Shown here: piece after piece, positions 60,100 to 64,000 of the stretch
Numbering within the stretch: position 1 is the stretch's first letter
Layout of the letters: each line of letters begins with the position of its first letter
Assembly: GCF_001637225.1 (NCBI RefSeq)
Contig: NZ_LVJI01000054.1
Location: 1-64,000, forward strand
Source of the DNA: Paenibacillus antarcticus
GTDB taxonomy: Bacteria > Bacillota > Bacilli > Paenibacillales > Paenibacillaceae
Direction: 5' to 3'
DNA length: 64,000 bases
Program-made: the position numbers and the translations under genes
Notes under the pieces: model-generated
What the model was told of the DNA's origin: nothing
The model's database searches: none
Seen by the model: only the letters and a program-made list of their open reading frames with translations

Positions 60100-60129
60100 T
60101 TGACAAGGTTAATATAATTATTATTTAAT
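60100..60129 (+). promoter_or_regulatory. Promoter of the 60-kb operon
   Basis: TTGACA (60100-60105) and TTTAAT (60124-60129) with an 18-base spacer, about 85 bases before the hydrolase gene. Confidence 0.45.
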
Positions 60130-60214
60130 TAATCATATGAGATTGGTAGGAATTATGGGGATTCATTTATCTAGTAGATTTGTAACACAACATAGAGAGG
60201 AAGTTGAGTGAATT

Positions 60215-61078
60215 ATGTTTGCATCTTTGAACGGCACACGGATTTATTTCGATATAGAAGGCTCAGGATATGTACCTAATGGTGAGAAAATGGAGAAGAA
60301 ACCAGTTCTTTTTGCAGTTCATGGAGGACCTGGAAGTGATCACTCTGACTTCAAACCATGGTTAACGCCATTAGCAGAACATATGCAAATCGTATATTTG
60401 GATCAACGTTCCAATGGACAATCAGACAGGGTAGATCTGACTACGTGTACACTTGATCAACTTGCGGATGATATAGAAGCACTTCGTCAATATCTAGGAC
60501 TTGGACAGATATCAGTACTTGGACATTCATTCGGAGGAATGGTGGCACAAGTGTATGCTACGAGATATCCTGAATCACTAGAGAAACTTCTACTAGTATG
60601 TACAGCACCAAGTTGGAATTTCTACGCGGATGCGCTTGAATATGCTTCTAACCATGCTACGGCTGAACAGTTGAAAGTTATTCCTGAAATGTTCGAAGGA
60701 CGTATTGAAGATGAAGCCCATGCGATACGGTGGTGGGAAGTTTGTTACGATCTTTACTTCCATGTACTAGACGAAGATGTTATGAGAGAGACAGGTAATC
60801 GTCCGATTGGATCACTTGAGGTTGCAAATTATACATTCAAGAACTTATTGCCTTTATATGATGTTCGTCCGAAATTAACCACGTTACCAGTACAGACGTT
60901 AATTATCGGAGCAAGATATGATTGGATCACACCCGTGTCTCAAGCTGAAGAGATGCATAGCCTGATACCGAATTCTACACTCATGTTATTTGAGCACAGT
61001 GGACATATGCCGTTCATTGAAGAACATCATGCGTTTATTGCATTAGTATCTAACTTCATTCGACAAGACGATAAGTAA
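60215..61078 (+). CDS. Proline iminopeptidase-like alpha/beta hydrolase
   Basis: A 287-residue cytosolic hydrolase of the S33 type. 'FAVHGGPGSDHSDFKPW' is the HGGPG oxyanion motif of prolyl iminopeptidases, 'VYLDQRSNGQSDR' the DQRxxGxS motif, 'SVLGHSFGGMVAQVYATRYP' holds the nucleophile, and 'GARYDWITPVSQAEEM' and 'FEHSGHMPFIEEH' supply Asp and His. It would cleave N-terminal proline from peptides, or act as an esterase. It probably shares an operon with a DUF1684 gene and an oligopeptide transporter, which suits peptide use. Confidence 0.85.
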   Translation: MFASLNGTRIYFDIEGSGYVPNGEKMEKKPVLFAVHGGPGSDHSDFKPWLTPLAEHMQIVYLDQRSNGQSDRVDLTTCTLDQLADDIEALRQYLGLGQISVLGHSFGGMVAQVYATRYPESLEKLLLVCTAPSWNFYADALEYASNHATAEQLKVIPEMFEGRIEDEAHAIRWWEVCYDLYFHVLDEDVMRETGNRPIGSLEVANYTFKNLLPLYDVRPKLTTLPVQTLIIGARYDWITPVSQAEEMHSLIPNSTLMLFEHSGHMPFIEEHHAFIALVSNFIRQDDK

Positions 61079-61115
61079 GCGTGAGACGATAAAAGTAAAA
61101 AAAGAGGTTATGCGC

Positions 61116-61892
61116 ATGACATCTATAGAGGATTGGCGAACAGATCGCCAACAATCGGTTGCCCAAACCCAAGGTGACCTCGCTTTAATCGGGCTACATA
61201 CGATTGCAGATCCCATGCAAATTGAAGGGATTCCAGGGTGGTGGGCCCCAAATATGGAAAACGGATCAGGTTTAACATTACGTGCTGCAGCATCAGAGCA
61301 GATCACAGTGGATGGACAAGTAGTTGATGGCATAGTTACATTAGACATCGACTACTCTATCGTTCGATTCTCAGAAACGTTAACGGCTGTTGCAACTGCG
61401 CAACCGGGTTCGAATCATTTATTAGCGGTATATGATACGAATGCAGTTGCCATGAACACGTACGAAGGAATTTCTTATTTTCCATTTGATAGTGAATGGG
61501 TTATTCAAGCGGAATTCATCAAGGACGATAATCATCGTACGATGGCCTTTACTCACAATTCCGATAGTGATGGGAATGTGAGGCATCATCAATCTCCTGG
61601 AGATATCACCTTTATTAAAGAGGGTGTGTCCTATCGATTGACACCGTTTACTTCGGGTAATGTGCTTATTATCGTATTTGGCGATGTAACGAATGGTAAG
61701 GAATCTTACGGAATGGGACGGATGTTGCTCGTTGAACCTGAAGATAACGGTCTTGTAACGTTGGATTTCAATAAGTCATTCCTACCACCATGCGCATTTT
61801 CTTATCATTTCAACTGCCCACTCCCACCTGCACATCATCGTTTACCTTTCGAGGTGACTGCAGGGGAGATGCAAGTCATCTTTCGTTCGTAA
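61116..61892 (+). CDS. DUF1684 domain protein
   Basis: A protein of about 258 residues. 'SIEDWRTDRQQSVAQTQGDLALIGLHTI', 'SYFPFDSEWVIQAEF' and 'GRMLLVEPEDNGLVTLDFNKSFLPPCAFSYHFNCPLPPAHHRLPFEV' are DUF1684 hallmarks; the last segment has conserved His, Cys and Pro residues. Function is unknown, and there is no signal peptide. The start is ATG 61116, 8 bases after AGAGG; the ATG at 61110 is too close. It lies between the hydrolase and the transporter genes with short gaps. Confidence 0.85.
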   Translation: MTSIEDWRTDRQQSVAQTQGDLALIGLHTIADPMQIEGIPGWWAPNMENGSGLTLRAAASEQITVDGQVVDGIVTLDIDYSIVRFSETLTAVATAQPGSNHLLAVYDTNAVAMNTYEGISYFPFDSEWVIQAEFIKDDNHRTMAFTHNSDSDGNVRHHQSPGDITFIKEGVSYRLTPFTSGNVLIIVFGDVTNGKESYGMGRMLLVEPEDNGLVTLDFNKSFLPPCAFSYHFNCPLPPAHHRLPFEVTAGEMQVIFRS

Positions 61893-61927
61893 TAGAGTAT
61901 ATATAATAACTTCTGGGAGTGAATAAA

Positions 61928-63541
61928 TTGAAATTTAATTTTTCTATGAAAAAATCGATAACCACATTGCTTGTTGCAGCATTATTCATTTTACCCGCTT
62001 GCGGTAATACGAATACGGCGAGTCAACCAAGTGCAAGTTCAAAAAAAGCCGTTAATATTGGAATTACATTCTCACCTAGTACATTGAATCCATTGTCACC
62101 GGTGGGTCTAGCATCTTCTTACGTAACGGGCTTAATGTTTCTACCACTTGTCGATATCGATGAAGATTTGACCTACAAGCCTATGTTGGCAGATTCTATA
62201 GAAACAACAGACAATACAACCTTTACAATCAAATTAAATGAAAAAGCAAAATGGACAGATGGCACGCCAGTGACTTCTGATGATGTGATTTTTACACTGA
62301 AGTTGATGGCTAACCCTAAGGTTGCATCTGTCTATGCTTATACATTCGGTATATTGGAAGGACTTGACGATTCAGGATATTTACAAGAAGGCAAGACTGA
62401 TATCTCTGGTGTTAAGAAAGTGGACGAACATACATTAGAGTTGAAGACGAAAGCGCCAACTACGCTGAATATTTTTAAAGATACGATCGGAAGATATCTT
62501 CTGACTGTACCACAGGCGGCTTTAAAGGATATTGCTCCAGAGAACATCAATAAGAGTGAGTTCATGCAAAAGCCTACCGTAACCAACGGTCCTTTCAAAC
62601 TTGTAGAGTACAACCGGGATCATTTTGTTCAGATGGATGCCAATAAGGATTATTTCAAAGGTGCACCTAAGCTTGAGCAGTTGAATTTCAAGGTACTACA
62701 AGGTACTGCGATCTCCACACAGTTACAAAGCGGAGAAATTGACATGAATATTCCTTCTGTCGGTGTCATTCCAATTGAAGATTATGAAAAGGTTAAGGGA
62801 ATGGAAGGAATCTCGACAGTAGACGGACCTGCTATTGCAAGTCAGTTCATGTATATCAATGAGAAATCGGTTCCAGATGCTAAACAAAGACAAGCTATTT
62901 CTTATGCATTAAACCGTGAACTGATTGTGAATAAACTACTTAAGGGTAATGGGGAAGTTGTAGATGGATTCTTCACAAGTTATAGCCCATATGTAGATAC
63001 AAATGTTAAGCCAGTTGCTTTTGACCCAGAAAAGGCTAAGAGTTTGTTGCAAGAGTCTGGTTGGGACACTGGAAAAACACTGAATCTGTCCGTTTTGTCT
63101 GGCGATAGTACGCTAGAGAACGCGGCTAATATTATGGCTGAGAATCTAAAGAGTGTTGGAATCAATGTGAAAATTCAAATGGCTGATCTAGCAACACTGA
63201 TAGATAAGCTAGTGAAGATGGAATACGATTTGGGAATCCTAACCGTTTCCTTAACACCAATCAATCCATTACCAGATGTAGCCTACTTCTTACAAGAGGG
63301 TAACCCGAATGGATATCATAATGTTGAAATAGATAAATTGATTACTTTGTTGAAATCTGAAACAGATGAAGCGAAGATCAAAGGTTATTATAGTGAGCTG
63401 CAAAAGATTGTTGCACAAGATGTTCCTATGCCTTCTATTTATTCTACAAAAGCTTTGGGTGCTATAAATAATAGAGTTACAGTCGCTAAACCTAAGGACT
63501 TCGGAATGTTTATCAATGTTAATGAGTGGGATGTAAAATAA
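61928..63541 (+). CDS. Oligopeptide-type ABC transporter substrate-binding lipoprotein
   Basis: A 537-residue family 5 extracellular solute-binding protein (OppA/DppE-like). The lipoprotein signal has lipobox LPAC with Cys at residue 25. 'LADSIETTDNTTFTIKLNEKAKWTDGTPVTSDDVIFTLKLMA' is the SBP_bac_5 signature, followed by 'NGPFKLVEYNRDHFVQMDANKDYFKGAPKLEQLNFK' and 'AKQRQAISYALNRELIVNKLLKGNGEVVDGFFT'. The start is TTG 61928, 8 bases after GGGAG. An OppD-like ATPase gene follows, so the unit imports peptides or a similar ligand such as nickel chelates. Confidence 0.88.
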   Translation: MKFNFSMKKSITTLLVAALFILPACGNTNTASQPSASSKKAVNIGITFSPSTLNPLSPVGLASSYVTGLMFLPLVDIDEDLTYKPMLADSIETTDNTTFTIKLNEKAKWTDGTPVTSDDVIFTLKLMANPKVASVYAYTFGILEGLDDSGYLQEGKTDISGVKKVDEHTLELKTKAPTTLNIFKDTIGRYLLTVPQAALKDIAPENINKSEFMQKPTVTNGPFKLVEYNRDHFVQMDANKDYFKGAPKLEQLNFKVLQGTAISTQLQSGEIDMNIPSVGVIPIEDYEKVKGMEGISTVDGPAIASQFMYINEKSVPDAKQRQAISYALNRELIVNKLLKGNGEVVDGFFTSYSPYVDTNVKPVAFDPEKAKSLLQESGWDTGKTLNLSVLSGDSTLENAANIMAENLKSVGINVKIQMADLATLIDKLVKMEYDLGILTVSLTPINPLPDVAYFLQEGNPNGYHNVEIDKLITLLKSETDEAKIKGYYSELQKIVAQDVPMPSIYSTKALGAINNRVTVAKPKDFGMFINVNEWDVK

Positions 63542-63586
63542 ACATTGAGCCCTTACGTTAATCAGAGCATAAAGGTGATGACAGAG

Positions 63587-64000
63587 ATGGATGATTTGCT
63601 TGCGGTCAATCATCTGCAAACGGCTTTTGACACAGATCAAGGATTGGTCGTAAGTGTAGATGATGTGAGTTTTCGCCTGAAGCCAGGGGAAACCCTGGCG
63701 CTCGTAGGTGAATCGGGCTCTGGAAAGAGCGTTACAGCATTGTCCGTTATGCAACTTCTTGGAAAAGGGAGTCGCATCGTTGGCGGAAAAGTATGGTTTG
63801 AAGGTACAAATGTCTTAGAATTGGATGATAAGTTGATGAGAGAAATTCGTGGGAATAAGATCTCTATGATCTTTCAAGAACCTATGACATCTCTTAATCC
63901 AGTTCTTACCATCGGATATCAAATGTGTGAATCGATCATGCTTCATTTGAAGCAGAGCAAGAAAGAGGCCCGAGAGGCCGCTATCGCAATGTTAAGAAAA
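63587..64000 (+). CDS. Oligopeptide-type ABC transporter ATP-binding protein, N-terminal part
   Basis: Open to the window edge; the first 138 codons are present. Walker A 'GESGSGKSVTAL' (residues about 38-49) and the Q-loop region 'ISMIFQEPMTSLNPVLTIGYQMCE' are those of OppD/DppD ATPases. The start is ATG 63587, about 9 bases after AAAGGTG; an ATG at 63578 is too near that site. It is the partner of the preceding binding protein. Unusually, no permease gene lies between them, so permeases should follow beyond the window. Confidence 0.88.
   Translation, partial: MDDLLAVNHLQTAFDTDQGLVVSVDDVSFRLKPGETLALVGESGSGKSVTALSVMQLLGKGSRIVGGKVWFEGTNVLELDDKLMREIRGNKISMIFQEPMTSLNPVLTIGYQMCESIMLHLKQSKKEAREAAIAMLRK

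Noticed and set aside
59866..60214. Small open frames in the gap before the proline iminopeptidase-like gene
   Set aside because: The frames are short, have odd composition and no ribosome site; a promoter for the next gene explains the region better.
1..64000. CRISPR arrays, insertion sequences, prophage, rRNA or tRNA genes
   Set aside because: I saw no regularly spaced repeats, transposase or integrase frames, phage structural genes, or tRNA/rRNA-like sequences. The only sizeable duplication is the hydrolase tandem at 53.6-55.9 kb.

Overview
The window looks like a chromosomal segment of an endospore-forming low-GC Gram-positive bacterium, most likely Paenibacillus or a close relative. The support is a complete gerB-gerA-gerC germinant-receptor operon, BclA-like and DUF4183 spore-surface proteins, an S-layer-homology protein, lipoproteins with typical lipoboxes, strong GGAGG ribosome sites, frequent TTG/GTG starts and sigma-A type promoters. 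Genus assignment is inference from gene content and protein style, not from a search.

Layout. 1-1.3 kb: three spore-surface type proteins. 1.4-7.2 kb: a TetR regulator, then an aliphatic-sulfonate type ABC transporter (ATPase, lipoprotein, two different permeases) and an LLM flavin monooxygenase, with a promoter and a palindromic operator in front. 7.4-9.0 kb: an OYE-family reductase and a MarR regulator. 9.8-29.7 kb: a large carbohydrate island. It has an AraC regulator, a GH2 beta-glucuronidase, a GPH-type symporter, two Gfo/Idh/MocA oxidoreductases interleaved with two xylose-isomerase-like TIM barrels, a broken HIT gene and a LacI regulator. These are followed by a tight operon of SDR, LarA-like enzyme, gluconokinase, larE, larB and larC, then 6-phosphogluconate dehydrogenase with a glucuronate-isomerase homologue. 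30-33.7 kb: small regulators and a chemoreceptor. 34-37.6 kb: cysJI sulfite reductase. 37.7-51.3 kb: mostly housekeeping genes (murB, Nudix, DsbA-like, ClC, ger operon, exonuclease III, M29 aminopeptidase, SLH protein, Fur-controlled heme monooxygenase, YihY). 51.5-59.8 kb: a two-component system followed by duplicated or broken alpha/beta hydrolases and a large beta-lactamase-fold hydrolase, three of them behind the same direct-repeat box. 60.2-64 kb: proline-iminopeptidase-like hydrolase, DUF1684 protein and the start of an oligopeptide ABC transporter.

The most interesting system is the 20.2-29.7 kb part of the island. Two transcription units carry the same perfect 14-bp palindrome, TAACAACGTTGTTA, near their promoters, and a LacI-family gene lies beside the first. 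Together they could run glucuronate to fructuronate (UxaC-like), to mannonate (SDR), to gluconate (a nickel-pincer LarA-superfamily 2-epimerase), to 6-phosphogluconate (GntK) and to ribulose-5-phosphate (Gnd). The genes that make the nickel cofactor (larB, larC, larE) are in the same operon. This would bypass the usual mannonate dehydratase/KDG route; no uxuA-like or KDG gene is visible in the window. Upstream, the beta-glucuronidase and symporter would feed it. The chemistry is inferred from families and context.

Other notable points are a hidden 88-codon gene whose only well-placed start is AUC, a candidate structured RNA upstream of gnd, three broken genes (a HIT gene and two alpha/beta hydrolases), and a tandem duplication of promoter plus hydrolase next to a two-component system.
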